A stretch of 64,000 bases of DNA from CAVSXS01 sp963767715 (GTDB lineage Bacteria > Chloroflexota > Ktedonobacteria > Ktedonobacterales > Ktedonobacteraceae). The number at the start of each line of letters is the position of its first letter. The first letter of the stretch is position 1. Below, one piece after another: positions 1 to 7,996 of the stretch. Location: contig CAVYFA010000009.1 in NCBI GenBank assembly GCA_963767715.1, forward strand, positions 496,001 through 560,000. The letters are read 5' to 3'. Under the pieces are notes generated by a model that worked only from the letters and a program-made list of their open reading frames with translations, ran no database searches and was not told the DNA's origin. Both the position numbers and the translations under genes were made by a program.

Positions 1-26
1 ATGCTATTATTGGCCATCTTCTTCCC

Positions 27-422
27 CTATCCTTCTACATAGGCTATACATTCGATCTCGACCAGGGCATTGCGCGGCAATTCGGCAACAGCGACGGTAG
101 AGCGGGCGGGAGCCGGTGCTCCGGTCGAGGCGAAATAGCTGGCGTACACGGCGTTCATTGCCTGAAAATCGCTCATGCGAGTGAGAAAGACAGTCGTTTT
201 CACGACATGCGCCAGCGAGCTATTAGCGCTGGCCAGCACTGCCTGGATATTCTGAAAAACGCGGTGCGTCTGCGCTTCGACGTCGGCCCCGACCAGTTCA
301 CCGCTGGCGGGGTCGAGCGCAATCTGGCCGGAAGCATAGAGAAGCTGGCCGCAGCGAATGGCCTGGCTATACGGCCCGATGGCGGCGGGCGCATGAGGTG
401 TGCTGATATGCGTATGTTCCAT
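27..422 (-). CDS. ridA: RidA family reactive intermediate deaminase
   Basis: A 131-residue protein of the YjgF/YER057c/UK114 (RidA) family, which hydrolyses reactive enamine/imine intermediates released by PLP enzymes, protecting other PLP enzymes in the cytosol. Seen: the N-terminal GPYSQAI segment, SGQIALDP, the conserved PARSTVAV block carrying the substrate-carboxylate-binding Arg, and the C-terminal VEIECIAYV block; the length matches the family. The ATG start at 422 directly precedes MEHTHISTPHAP, the usual family beginning. It is the last gene of a minus-strand run behind the kinase, with a dispersed repeat between them, so joint transcription is uncertain. Identification is secure; the physiological substrate is not shown by sequence. 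Confidence 0.95.
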   Translation of the reverse strand: MEHTHISTPHAPAAIGPYSQAIRCGQLLYASGQIALDPASGELVGADVEAQTHRVFQNIQAVLASANSSLAHVVKTTVFLTRMSDFQAMNAVYASYFASTGAPAPARSTVAVAELPRNALVEIECIAYVEG

Positions 423-461
423 GTGCTACTTCCTGATAGCTAATCGTACATAAGCAAACAT

Positions 462-540
462 TGGCCGATAAATCGGCGATGGGCGCGATAAATCGGCCCC
501 TACGGTCGATAGATCGGCTCCTACGGTCGATAGATCGGTG
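462..540. repeat. Dispersed GATAAATCGG / CCCCTAC intergenic repeat (family A), triple unit
   Basis: Three imperfect units of GATAAATCGG or GATAGATCGG spaced by GGCCCCTAC / GGCTCCTAC. Related copies occur at 16453-16555, 35445-35549, 39151-39178 and 43013-43165. The 5' part overlaps the 3' end of the upstream kinase gene and supplies its last codons and stop. Confidence 0.85.
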
Positions 541-1492
541 GCTGATTTGGCGCGTATCCACCCGCGCCGGGGGCCGGGTTGGGTATCGGCGTCGTGGCAT
601 AGTTGGCCTGCCCGCGCAGTTCTCGCGCGCACTGGCGCAGCGCATACTGCATCTCTGCCGCGGAAAGGAAGCGTTCCTCCGGCTCTTTCTCTAACGCCTT
701 GTTGACGATTTGCTCCAGCGTCGGAGGAATATTGGCATTGAACTGGCGCAGCGGAGGCGGGTTTGTCGATGCATGCTGCATAGCGATAGAAACGGCGGTC
801 GGGCCGACAAAGGGCGGTCTACCCGCGAGCATCTCGTACATCACCACACCCAGTGAATAGAGATCGGAGGATGGGCCAAGCTTCTCACCCCGCGCCTGTT
901 CAGGCGAGAGATAGTCGGCGGTGCCGAGCACAATACCGCTGTTCGTCAGGCCAGCGTCTTCCGCGACGCGCACGATACCGAAATCGGTCAGCTTGACGAG
1001 CAGGCTGGTCGATGGAGCGATCGTGCTGGCGATCAACGGGCTGGTCGCGCCGCTGGATGCCAGCATGATATTCTGCGGCTTGATGTCGCGATGAATGAAG
1101 CCGCGCGCGTGCGCCACCTGAAGCACGGCGCATACCTGGGCAGCGATCTCCAGCGTTTCATAAGCGTGCAGGTGGCGTCGCTGCGCAATTAACTGCTTGA
1201 GCGTTGGGCCATGAATATACTCCATCACGAGGAAGTATTGCCCGAACTCTTCGATAAAGTCGTAGATAGTAACGGCGTTGGGATGCGCCAGGGCCGCGGC
1301 GGCGCGCGCCTCACGGCGAAAGCGCTCAACCGCCTTGAGATCGTTCTTATCCAGAGAACGCAGCACCTTGATGGCAACCAGACGTTCTACGCGGTGATCC
1401 CAGGTCTTGAATACACTCGCCATACCGCCCGTAGCGATATGCTCGCGAACTTCATACCTTCCGCCAATCAATGTGCCTTCAAATTGTGTCAA
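521..1492 (-). CDS. Hanks-type serine/threonine protein kinase (PknB-like, no membrane anchor)
   Basis: Eukaryotic-type protein kinase. Counting from the upstream in-frame ATG at 1564, the Gly loop is ATGGMASVF (about 44-52), the ATP-anchoring Lys is in AIKVL (K66), the catalytic loop is HRDIKPQN (D160), DFG is at 194-196, and SPEQARGE marks the activation segment end. I prefer the TTG start at 1492: it is preceded by GAGGTAGGAC and gives MTQFEGTLIGGRYEV, the standard kinase beginning, whereas ATG 1564 has no ribosome-binding site. After the kinase domain there is only a short Pro/Asn-rich tail; no transmembrane or PASTA segment is seen, so the enzyme should be cytosolic. The last residues (IYRP) and the stop lie inside the family A repeat, so the tail was probably reshaped by it. 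Neighbour upstream is a PD40 lipoprotein, in line with a signalling role. Confidence 0.93.
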   Translation of the reverse strand: MTQFEGTLIGGRYEVREHIATGGMASVFKTWDHRVERLVAIKVLRSLDKNDLKAVERFRREARAAAALAHPNAVTIYDFIEEFGQYFLVMEYIHGPTLKQLIAQRRHLHAYETLEIAAQVCAVLQVAHARGFIHRDIKPQNIMLASSGATSPLIASTIAPSTSLLVKLTDFGIVRVAEDAGLTNSGIVLGTADYLSPEQARGEKLGPSSDLYSLGVVMYEMLAGRPPFVGPTAVSIAMQHASTNPPPLRQFNANIPPTLEQIVNKALEKEPEERFLSAAEMQYALRQCARELRGQANYATTPIPNPAPGAGGYAPNQPPIYRP

Positions 1493-1600
1493 TGTCCTAC
1501 CTCGAAAGCCTGGGATATCGCGTAGGGACGCGATGCATCCATCCGCCATTAAGAGCGCCCGCATAGTATATCATGTACGAGTTGATACGTCTACGAAATC

Positions 1601-1681
1601 AGGGCGACCGCGAGAAACCAGGGCGACCGCGAGGGTCGCCCCTACAATACCCGCCGAGGCAACCGTCGAGGGTCGCCCTGG
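1601..1681. repeat. Dispersed GACCGCGAGGGTCGCCCCTAC repeat (family B)
   Basis: Tandem AGGGCGACCGCGAG units followed by GGGTCGCCCCTACAATA and an inverted GAGGGTCGCCCTGG. A related copy is at 9575-9674. Sits between the kinase and the PD40 lipoprotein. Confidence 0.75.
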
Positions 1682-1687
1682 CAAATT

Positions 1688-2872
1688 TTATGCCATCCAC
1701 ACCGGTCGCGAAACTCCATCGACGCCGCCTGTGGTGAGCTGCGTAGGGCTGCCCTGGATTTTATATTGGCCTGTTTTCGCATTGTAGCTGAGATTGACAA
1801 GCCAGAGATCAAATTCGCTGTTGGCATACTCCAGGAAGGCAATCTGCTTTCCGTCGGGCGACCAGACGGGCTGGCTGACATACTGGCTGCTCAGCAGGTG
1901 CGAGGAAGACTTGTAGGGCACCAGCGCTTTATTCTCGCTGTTCTGGTCGTTCGGGTTAGCCGTCACGCCCTCCGGCGTTGACATGATATATAAGCCCATC
2001 GAAGAGGCAGATTCGCGCCTGACATAGGCGATGAAGTTGCCATCGGGCGAGAAAGCGGGCTGGATATTCTGCGTATCCGGCGGCGTCACGGGAATGCCCG
2101 AATCAAAGATCGGCGTATAGGTACCGGGATGATCGGCTATAGCGTTGGCGTCCGCCATGAAAATCTGGATAACCTGTTGCGTTCCGGTTTTGGTGTCGTA
2201 GGCGTAATGGGTATAGACGATCTGGCTGCTGCCGGTATGCCCCGGTTGAAAAGCGGCGTCCCGGTCTCCGCCATCGCCAAAGCTGGCATAGGCCAGCGCC
2301 TGTGGAGTCGCGGCAGGGTTATTGAACGGGATCGAAAATACCTGCAGATCCAGGAAGTACCCATTGCTGAAAAGCCCGTTCAAATTAGCCCAGACGAAGT
2401 TTTTTTGCAGATCGCTCAAGAAGAGTATATGCGAACCATCGGGCGACCAGGATGGCTGTACAAACCAGAAATACGTATTCTTTGGAAAGCCGCTGTCGAT
2501 ATAAAAATGCCCGTTGCCGTCCAGAAGTTTGCGCTGCGGCCCGCCATTGGACGGTATCACCATCAGGTCAGAATAGTCCTTGTACATCGCCACATACGCG
2601 ATCCACTTGCCATCAGGCGAGAGCGCAGGGTCGTAGATATTGCCGTTCTTGAGTAGCTCGGTCGCTTTGCTGTCTCCGTTAATGACCCACAGGTTGTGAT
2701 CGATGGTCAGGTAAATTTTGCCCTTGAACAGGTTTTGCGTCACGCTGACCTGTTTCCCACTGGAATTTTGCGTAATCGACGTGCTATTTGGAGGAGTGCT
2801 GCTATCACCAATACCCAGGCATCCCTGCAAGCTCAGCGCAAGCATGAACACAGAACAAGGTAACGCCACCAA
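1688..2872 (-). CDS. TolB-like PD40 beta-propeller lipoprotein
   Basis: Secreted, probably lipid-anchored beta-propeller protein. Seen: a hydrophobic leader ending in a lipobox-like LSLQGC, a Ser/Thr/Asn spacer, then PD40 blades with LSPDGKWIAY, WSPDGSHILF, FSPDGNFIAY and WSPDGKQIAF. PD40 proteins are found as TolB-like periplasmic or surface proteins that bind partner proteins; no enzymatic site is visible. The reading frame is open back to ATG 2959, but that extension runs through a dispersed repeat; TTG 2872 (after GCAGG) is the more likely start although the leader then lacks basic residues, so the start is uncertain. It lies upstream of the kinase in the same direction. Partner or ligand cannot be inferred. 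Confidence 0.85.
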   Translation of the reverse strand: MVALPCSVFMLALSLQGCLGIGDSSTPPNSTSITQNSSGKQVSVTQNLFKGKIYLTIDHNLWVINGDSKATELLKNGNIYDPALSPDGKWIAYVAMYKDYSDLMVIPSNGGPQRKLLDGNGHFYIDSGFPKNTYFWFVQPSWSPDGSHILFLSDLQKNFVWANLNGLFSNGYFLDLQVFSIPFNNPAATPQALAYASFGDGGDRDAAFQPGHTGSSQIVYTHYAYDTKTGTQQVIQIFMADANAIADHPGTYTPIFDSGIPVTPPDTQNIQPAFSPDGNFIAYVRRESASSMGLYIMSTPEGVTANPNDQNSENKALVPYKSSSHLLSSQYVSQPVWSPDGKQIAFLEYANSEFDLWLVNLSYNAKTGQYKIQGSPTQLTTGGVDGVSRPVWMA

Positions 2873-2929
2873 TGAGACCTGCGATATCCCGCACTCTGAA
2901 AATGTAGTGGGGTCAGCATATTTTGGGGT

Positions 2930-2981
2930 GACGGGGCGACCCAAGGGTCCCCGCACCACTCCTCTCCACTCCCGCCCCTAC
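2930..2981. repeat. Partial dispersed repeat (family C, CCACTCCCGCCCCTAC end)
   Basis: CTCTCCACTCCCGCCCCTAC matches the end of the fuller copies at 37823-37875 and 52329-52380. It overlaps the open frame upstream of the PD40 lipoprotein. Confidence 0.6.
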
Positions 2982-3138
2982 AGCAATTTCCCCCGCAAGC
3001 ATGGAGTACCTGTAGTAGCACCCCTCGCAGGCGCCATCTTAATCGGAATATATTGTTTCTTTTGCTTATCATCGTGATTGGTCCTACTGCTCCGACCGGA
3101 TGAGTCCACTGCGGTCAGAATAAGACTAGCGCTCTGTG

Positions 3139-5043
3139 TCAAACCTGCATCGCCTGGGGCGACTCAAAAACGACCGCGAATAGCAGATCGAGTATGCTAT
3201 GGAACCCGAGCATATTATCGCCCTGGCTTCCGGCAAACAAACTCAACGAGCCGGCATCGGCAAGCTGGACGCCCGGCGCGGCGCTTTGCTGGATATCCGC
3301 GCTGGCCTTCATATTCGCTACGCCCGGAGACGACGATGCGAGCAGCGAATTATTGCTGCTGGCGGTAATATTACAACGGGCCTGGTTTCCTAACTGGAAG
3401 ACCTGGGCAATCTCCGGAACAATAGCGCTGCAGTTCGGCTCGACGATCGACTCCCCACTCGGCAGCGTGGTAACTGCCGAATACGGCGGGTCCAGAACGA
3501 CGCGCTGGACTTTATTCGGATCGAGCCCGCGTGCGAAATTCATCAGCTTCAGAATATCAGGCAACTGCATATCTGTTTTAACATAGCCGTCAAGGTCATT
3601 GGCAATTTGGGAGAGCTTGCCGATGATGTCAGGATTAGCTAGCTTCGTCTTCAGCGCGCTCAGTACCTGCTGCTGGCGGGCCGAGCGGCCAAAGTCTCCT
3701 ACAAGATCGGCATGGCGCGAGCGCACATATTCAAGCGCCTCTCCCCCTGAAAGATGCTGCGGCCCAGGCGCGATGTACAGGCGCTTATATGCATAAATAT
3801 CGCTGGTTTTGTTGCCTACATCATCCGGGTAGGTATCATCGGTAATGGGGTGGAGCACATCGACATCCACGCCACCAACAGTATCGATGACCTTGATGAA
3901 CCCATCAAGGCCGACCCAGGCGTAGTAGTTGATGGGAATGCCGAAGTCCTGGAAGATCGTCAGGCGGCTGAGCGCGACCGCGCCGGGGAAGCCGCCTGGC
4001 CCGAGGCTATAGCCATGCGCGAAGGCTTCGTCCAGTTTACCCATGCCATAGCCGGGAATATTGATATAAAAGTCGCGCGGGATCGATAGCATCGCCACCT
4101 CTTTGGTAGCGGGATCAATCGATACGACAATATCGGTCTGCGCAAGATAGACGGTCGAACCACCCGAGGTCGTTCCGAACTTCTGATCGGTATCGCTGCC
4201 CAGCAGGAGAATATTGATGCGCTGGCCGCTCAGGATACCGCCGTTCAGGTTCTGGTTGGGATTATCATCCCCCTTCAAATAGGGCGCCGCCTGGTTGGTG
4301 ATATCGTTGATCGGTTTGGAGAAGTTGATAAGATAATAGGCATAGCCGCCGCCGCCTATCAGTGTCAGAAATAGCAGCACACCAACAATGACGCGCGCCC
4401 AGATGGGGAAGTGGCGATTCTTTCCGCGCCTCCCGCCGGGCGCCATGGGGGACATCGGTGACATCGGCGGTGGCATATAAGGCGCGTAACGCTGCGGGCC
4501 ATGCGGACCATCCATAACTTGCTGAGGGCGCTGGTATTGCTGGTACCCTTGAGCGGCGGGAATCGCGGGCATGGGCATCAGGGGCGCATTGGCAACACGC
4601 GCCGGTGAGGGTAAGGGCTGCGATTGCGGCGCGAAGAAGCAGGCTGCGTAAACCGAAGCTGGTGTGAATGGCTGTATGGACTGCAACTTCGGCCCATTCG
4701 CGTAGAGTAGAGACTGATGTGTCAGGCCAGACTCGTTTGGCGAGACCGGGCCTTGCATCAAGGCCTGCATCGAAAGGCCGGCGGGATGAATTCCTGCTCC
4801 ATTTCCCACATTTGATCCCTGAAACCGCCTTTGGTATTGCTGAGCAAACTGAGGTTGGTACACCGCGCGCTGCTCTACTGTATCCTGATCCACGATCAAG
4901 GTCGAATAGTGGCCTTCGTTGCTGCTGCCGTTTCCGCCGTCAGAGTTAGCAGGCGCGGGCAACCAGCCGCTCATAGCAGCAATATGGCCTGGCACATGAT
5001 CCTTCCCCCGAAAATCATGTATCTTAATAAATTGGTTTTTCAC
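3139..5043 (-). CDS. LytR-CpsA-Psr (LCP) family cell-wall glycopolymer transferase
   Basis: Membrane-anchored LCP protein of 634 residues; the family transfers lipid-linked glycopolymers onto the cell wall. Order: a long cytosolic Pro/Gln/Met-rich region (about 1-205), one transmembrane segment (about 211-236, WARVIVGVLLFLTLIGGGGY), then the extracellular LCP domain with INILLLGSD, TDIVVSIDPATKEVAMLSIPRD, INIPGYG and VRSRHADLVGDFGRSARQQ, which contain the family's conserved Asp and Arg residues. A roughly 110-residue Ser-rich C-terminal extension follows. GTG 5043 follows GGAAGCAGGGATT and is a good start. The disordered N-terminus is far longer than in typical Firmicute LCPs and may be a platform for phosphorylation or partners (inference). 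The gene stands alone upstream of a long non-coding stretch. Confidence 0.93.
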   Translation of the reverse strand: MKNQFIKIHDFRGKDHVPGHIAAMSGWLPAPANSDGGNGSSNEGHYSTLIVDQDTVEQRAVYQPQFAQQYQRRFQGSNVGNGAGIHPAGLSMQALMQGPVSPNESGLTHQSLLYANGPKLQSIQPFTPASVYAACFFAPQSQPLPSPARVANAPLMPMPAIPAAQGYQQYQRPQQVMDGPHGPQRYAPYMPPPMSPMSPMAPGGRRGKNRHFPIWARVIVGVLLFLTLIGGGGYAYYLINFSKPINDITNQAAPYLKGDDNPNQNLNGGILSGQRINILLLGSDTDQKFGTTSGGSTVYLAQTDIVVSIDPATKEVAMLSIPRDFYINIPGYGMGKLDEAFAHGYSLGPGGFPGAVALSRLTIFQDFGIPINYYAWVGLDGFIKVIDTVGGVDVDVLHPITDDTYPDDVGNKTSDIYAYKRLYIAPGPQHLSGGEALEYVRSRHADLVGDFGRSARQQQVLSALKTKLANPDIIGKLSQIANDLDGYVKTDMQLPDILKLMNFARGLDPNKVQRVVLDPPYSAVTTLPSGESIVEPNCSAIVPEIAQVFQLGNQARCNITASSNNSLLASSSPGVANMKASADIQQSAAPGVQLADAGSLSLFAGSQGDNMLGFHSILDLLFAVVFESPQAMQV

Positions 5044-5494
5044 AATCCCTGCTTCCTGATCGCTTGCATTAAATAACGTCTATCTTTCGTAAGGCTACCC
5101 ATGATTGTCACACTTCTACCTCCGCTCCTCCTCAAACATTTACCCACTCTCCACCACACAATATTGAACGATCTTATACAGCCTGATATGGGATGTTAAA
5201 CTCTATTACGTAATAACGAGCCGCATCGGGAAAACTTCACTCTCCACCCTTTAACATACCAGATTCGATCATAACGTATGAGTCAGGCTGGTACTCTCTT
5301 CCTATCCGATGCCAGTTGCAGGGAGAAAATCTCTCCGACCAAGGTTCCACGGCACAAAAGGGAGGCGGGGTGTGGCATTTATTGCCGGCGCAAGCGCCTG
5401 GCACCCGCGAGGGGTGCCACTACATTTCATCATGTGCATCATCCGAAATGTGGGGGCGTCCCTCGCGGGTGTCATCGGGGTTTGGGGCGTCTGT
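5044..5494. other. Non-coding stretch
   Basis: No supported gene. It holds the upstream region of the LCP gene and, at 5400-5428, a hairpin-forming GGCACCC(GCGA)GGGGTGCC followed by ACTACATTTC (repeat family D; related copy at 37526-37558). Confidence 0.6.
5400..5428. repeat. Hairpin repeat GGCACCC-GCGA-GGGGTGCC + ACTACATTTC (family D)
   Basis: Palindrome with a 4-base loop followed by ACTACATTTC; a diverged copy at 37526-37558 reads GGTACCCTCGAGGGGCGTCACTACATTTC in two pieces. Probably a dispersed intergenic element. Confidence 0.6.
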
Positions 5495-5605
5495 TTATTT
5501 ATTGTGCTCTTGCTGCCATGCCTGGATGAAGCCCAGGATAAGCGAGCCGACCGTCGTGATCAACAGCACGATCTCCATTGTGCTGAAGGTTTTCTTCTTT
5601 TGCAT
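5495..5605 (-). CDS. Small single-pass membrane protein (36 aa), MQKKKTFS family copy 1
   Basis: A 36-codon gene, too short for usual gene finders. ATG 5605 follows a near-ideal AGGAGG at 7 bases. The peptide starts MQKKKTFSTMEIVLLI and continues TTVGSLILGFIQAWQQEHNK: a basic N-terminus, one hydrophobic helix (about residues 12-28) and a polar tail. A second copy at 7494-7571 shares the ribosome-binding site, the first 12 codons (MQKKKTFSxMEI) and about 30 bases of leader (GCCGCTCAAGAA region) but diverges afterwards. Conservation of both leader and N-terminus between copies argues that it is translated. Function unknown; a small membrane regulator or toxin-like peptide is possible but unproven. 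Confidence 0.6.
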   Translation of the reverse strand: MQKKKTFSTMEIVLLITTVGSLILGFIQAWQQEHNK

Positions 5606-6189
5606 ATACTACCTCCTAATAGATCTTTGTATCTCTGTCAAACAGGTTCTTGAGCGGCGCGGCGTCTTTTCGCCTCTCGCCGTTTTGTCCGTTGTTTTCC
5701 GCCGCCTTTGCTACCAGGTTTGCCGTCAATCAAAGAGAGCTATTTGCGATTTGAGACGGCCTGATACGCGGGTTTGTGGATTCACTTCAAGTAATTATAC
5801 CACGAGAAGCGTTGCTGAACGGTATTGTGATTACTTTTAATACGATTTCGTAGCACGTTAAGTGGATGTCGGCCTGATGCGCGGTCAACACATCAAGCCG
5901 AGTTGAGCCTTGTTCCGGTGTTAAGCCTTGTAGGGCTCATTAATAATATGCCTGTAGTGGCCGCCTTACGTCAAGCACAATAAGAGGTTCCATCTCTCAT
6001 GCGATAGAGAAAATCGAATCGTATCAAAGGGGCTGTTACTTAATATGATGGGTCTCTAGTGGCTCTTCTAGAGGGCATTAAGGGGAATTGTTTCTTTAAA
6101 CAAACCGTTCAAATGTTCAAATTGACAAGTAGCATCTCGGTGCTTTATATGCTATTATAAAATTAGAGAAAATTAGGAAGGTTTGAAGT
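5606..6189. other. Non-coding stretch with duplicated leader and a repeat remnant
   Basis: 5640-5670 holds the conserved leader of the small gene. 6045-6114 resembles 7472-7541 (shared AGTGGCT, TTCTAGAGGG and TTGTTTCTTT), the 3' part of the second small gene. No gene seen in the rest; it is AT-richer than the flanks. Confidence 0.55.
6045..6114. repeat. Direct repeat, left copy (partner 7472-7541)
   Basis: About 70 bases, roughly three-quarters identical by eye to 7472-7541 in the same orientation. The two copies bracket the three-gene block 6190-7259. The right copy is the 3' part of small gene copy 2, so the left copy looks like a remnant of the same gene. Confidence 0.55.
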
Positions 6190-6501
6190 TCATTTATCAA
6201 GTATGTACAATATTCCGTTAACGAACAATTCTTTAGGGTCAGGACGACCTGATGCTCCAATTTTTCCGTTGGGGCGTAGGTATTGATGGACTCCCGCTAC
6301 TTTTCGTCTTTTGTTATCGATATATATTAAGTACTGACTTCGGGTACAGAATGGCTCTTTAGCCCGAGGCGAACTGGGATGATTGTTGGCCACTAATTTA
6401 GATCGAAGTTTTCCATCCCGGACTTGTTCCCAGTACTTACCATCATTAAACATCTTACGCAGTTCCGTTTCGGAAACACGCTTCATGGGAGGTTTAGACA
6501 T
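6190..6501 (-). CDS. Hypothetical basic protein (103 aa)
   Basis: A 103-residue basic protein, not recognised. Seen: charged N-terminus (MSKPPMKRVSETELRKMF), a middle with YLIYIDNKRRKVAGVHQYLRP, and a GKIGASGRPDPKE loop. No signal peptide, membrane segment or metal motif. ATG 6501 follows AAGGGAATAGGAC on the minus strand. Its ATG overlaps the ATG of the divergent plus-strand gene (6500) in the palindrome ACATGT, so the two genes start on the same bases in opposite directions; an alternative start at 6486 has no ribosome-binding site. The 'HQYLRPNG' region recalls short adaptor proteins that accompany accessory genes, but I assign no function. Confidence 0.6.
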   Translation of the reverse strand: MSKPPMKRVSETELRKMFNDGKYWEQVRDGKLRSKLVANNHPSSPRAKEPFCTRSQYLIYIDNKRRKVAGVHQYLRPNGKIGASGRPDPKELFVNGILYILDK

Positions 6502-6868
6502 GTCCTATTCCCTTGATTTCAAAATTCGTGATCGGTTAGCCGCGTATCTGGCCAAGGAAATTACCCTTCACGAGTTCGAGGACTGGTTCTTCCCAGAAAC
6601 ATGGGATGTGGATCAACGTGGTGACCTAGCCCTGACGAACCTAGTTTATGGGATTAAGCTCCGCTTGGCCGAGTTCTCTAATGGAGACTGGACGGAAAGT
6701 GAGTTACAGGATTTGCTACGTCCGTTCATCGAGAGATATGATATAGATAGTTCTCCTAACCGAATAGCAGTCCAATTTGGAACGTCGAGTATCAGTTCTC
6801 AAGTGCCAGCTACGACTATATACTCTGGCCAATCCGTTGATATAAAATCCTCAACGGTACCCGTGTGA
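6500..6868 (+). CDS. Hypothetical acidic protein (122 aa)
   Basis: Starts MSYSLDFKIRDRLAAYLAKEITLHEFEDWFFPETWDV and is mostly helical and acidic, ending in a Ser/Thr-rich tail. ATG 6500 follows GGGAGG at a good distance; the open frame further upstream (to 6383) is antisense to the neighbour and was discarded. The ...LHEFEDWFFPETWD segment resembles the short 'L-xx-EFExWF' helical proteins often found near mobile genes; I do not recognise a named family. Convergent with the DUF6941-like gene, overlapping its 3' end by about 50 bases. The unusual overlap at both ends suggests a compact cassette. Confidence 0.65.
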   Translation: MSYSLDFKIRDRLAAYLAKEITLHEFEDWFFPETWDVDQRGDLALTNLVYGIKLRLAEFSNGDWTESELQDLLRPFIERYDIDSSPNRIAVQFGTSSISSQVPATTIYSGQSVDIKSSTVPV

Positions 6869-7259
6869 GGAATTGATCTTCCAAGTGTACCTCGAACCAG
6901 TAGACACCCTCTTGGTCAACTATCATATTTACGTTTAGAATCAAGTTAACTCCTCGGTCATTGTCTCCTTCAAATAGGACTGGCAGAAGTTGCTCAGGTA
7001 ACCTGATGCCCGAAGGGGTTTCCGTAACCCATTTCACTGTATGCCTTCCTCTGGCGCTGCCAGATTTGAAAGAGATCAGTGCAAATAGATTAATAGGCAG
7101 AGGTGGTAAAGTTTCTGGTGAGAGAGAGGCATTGACTGTCAGTGTTATACGGTCTATCATCCTTATGACGCTTATTATTCCATCCTTCTCCTGTAGAACT
7201 TTCTCACAGAGTAGGGCAGCGTTGAGATGAGGGCCATTAGGGGTACTTTGGGTAGACAT
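6816..7259 (-). CDS. DUF6941-like hypothetical protein
   Basis: A 147-residue cytosolic protein. Starts MSTQSTPNGPHLNAALLCEKVLQEKDGIISVIRMIDRITL; the ALLCEKVLxEKDGxxSxIRxxDRI block is what I recall for DUF6941 proteins, and the rest is beta-rich (immunoglobulin-like by eye: VYWFEVHLEDQFLTRVPLRI). ATG 7259 follows GAGGTAAGAAT; the frame is open to 7391 but those residues are not needed. No catalytic motif is visible and the family has no known function. Its 3' end overlaps the convergent gene 6500-6868. It sits inside the repeat-flanked block 6045-7541. Confidence 0.7.
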   Translation of the reverse strand: MSTQSTPNGPHLNAALLCEKVLQEKDGIISVIRMIDRITLTVNASLSPETLPPLPINLFALISFKSGSARGRHTVKWVTETPSGIRLPEQLLPVLFEGDNDRGVNLILNVNMIVDQEGVYWFEVHLEDQFLTRVPLRILYQRIGQSI

Positions 7260-7471
7260 AATTCTTACCTCACGAACAGAGAGCAAGGAGTATTTCCTTA
7301 CCCTCATTACATTTCTATTGTGAGCGTTGGTTAGGTATTCAGTGTGCCTCGTTGCATCGAATATCTCAAGTTGCCGCCAAGTATAGCACATCTTTTGCTA
7401 CCTGTCAGCAATTGCTAAATGCGTTTGGCTTTTGCTGTCAACCGCGCTGTAAAAAAGGGGGATACTTTTAG

Positions 7472-7541
7472 CGGTGGGTATCCAGTGGCTTTTCTAGAGG
7501 GGGTCGAGGCGATTTGTTTCTTTGGCTAGCCGCTCAATCTC
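7472..7541. repeat. Direct repeat, right copy (partner 6045-6114)
   Basis: Counterpart of the left copy; overlaps the 3' half of small gene copy 2. Confidence 0.55.
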
Positions 7542-7571
7542 CATCATGCTGAAAGTCTTCTTCTTCTGCAT
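7494..7571 (-). CDS. Small gene copy 2 (25 aa), possibly truncated
   Basis: ATG 7571 follows AGGAGGTAGTGAA. The peptide MQKKKTFSMMEIERLAKETNRLDPL shares its first 12 positions with the 36-residue copy at 5495-5605, then loses the hydrophobic helix. The leader is also shared (TTCTTGAGCGGC / GGCATCTTTTCGC on the plus strand). Either a diverged paralogue or a copy whose membrane half was replaced during insertion of the neighbouring block. The peptide as written would be soluble and amphipathic. Confidence 0.45.
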   Translation of the reverse strand: MQKKKTFSMMEIERLAKETNRLDPL

Positions 7572-7828
7572 TTCACTACCTCCTACTAGGTCTTCTTACC
7601 TCTCTCGAGCCCCTTCTTGAGCGGCTCGGCATCTTTTCGCTCCACTCCATTATCGGCCTGGGCTCATCTACACCGTATTTGCCGAACGGGGCACAAGCAA
7701 TAATATCGCGGCAAACATGAAACCCGTTGAGCTTCTAACTCGTGAGGCTAATAGAGGATGAACTCTCTCTTCCTCCAAGGGAATATTTTCCCGCGTGTTA
7801 TTATTCTATCCGGAAAGGAACATGTGCG

Positions 7829-7993
7829 ATGTTAACGAGTCTTCTTTGGGCAGTTGTTGTCATTCTCGTCATCTTGTGGTTGCTCGGCTGGTTGGTAGTC
7901 CACATCGGAGGCGGCTTCATACATATCCTACTCATTATAGCAGTTATTGTACTGCTTTATAACCTCTTTGTCGGAATGCGCAGCCGGGTGTAA
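7829..7993 (+). CDS. lmo0937-like small membrane protein (54 aa)
   Basis: A 54-residue, two-helix membrane protein: MLTSLLWAVVVILVILWLLG, a short IGGGFIHI turn and LLIIAVIVLLYNLFVG, with a basic end. The GGFIHILL signature between two helices is typical of the lmo0937 / DUF5670 mini-protein family, often stress-linked in other bacteria. ATG 7829 follows GGAAAGGAAC; the in-frame ATG at 7742 would add a soluble tail not found in the family. Stands alone, 3 bases before the convergent glycosyltransferase end. Function unknown. Confidence 0.8.
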   Translation: MLTSLLWAVVVILVILWLLGWLVVHIGGGFIHILLIIAVIVLLYNLFVGMRSRV

Positions 7994-7996
7994 ACC

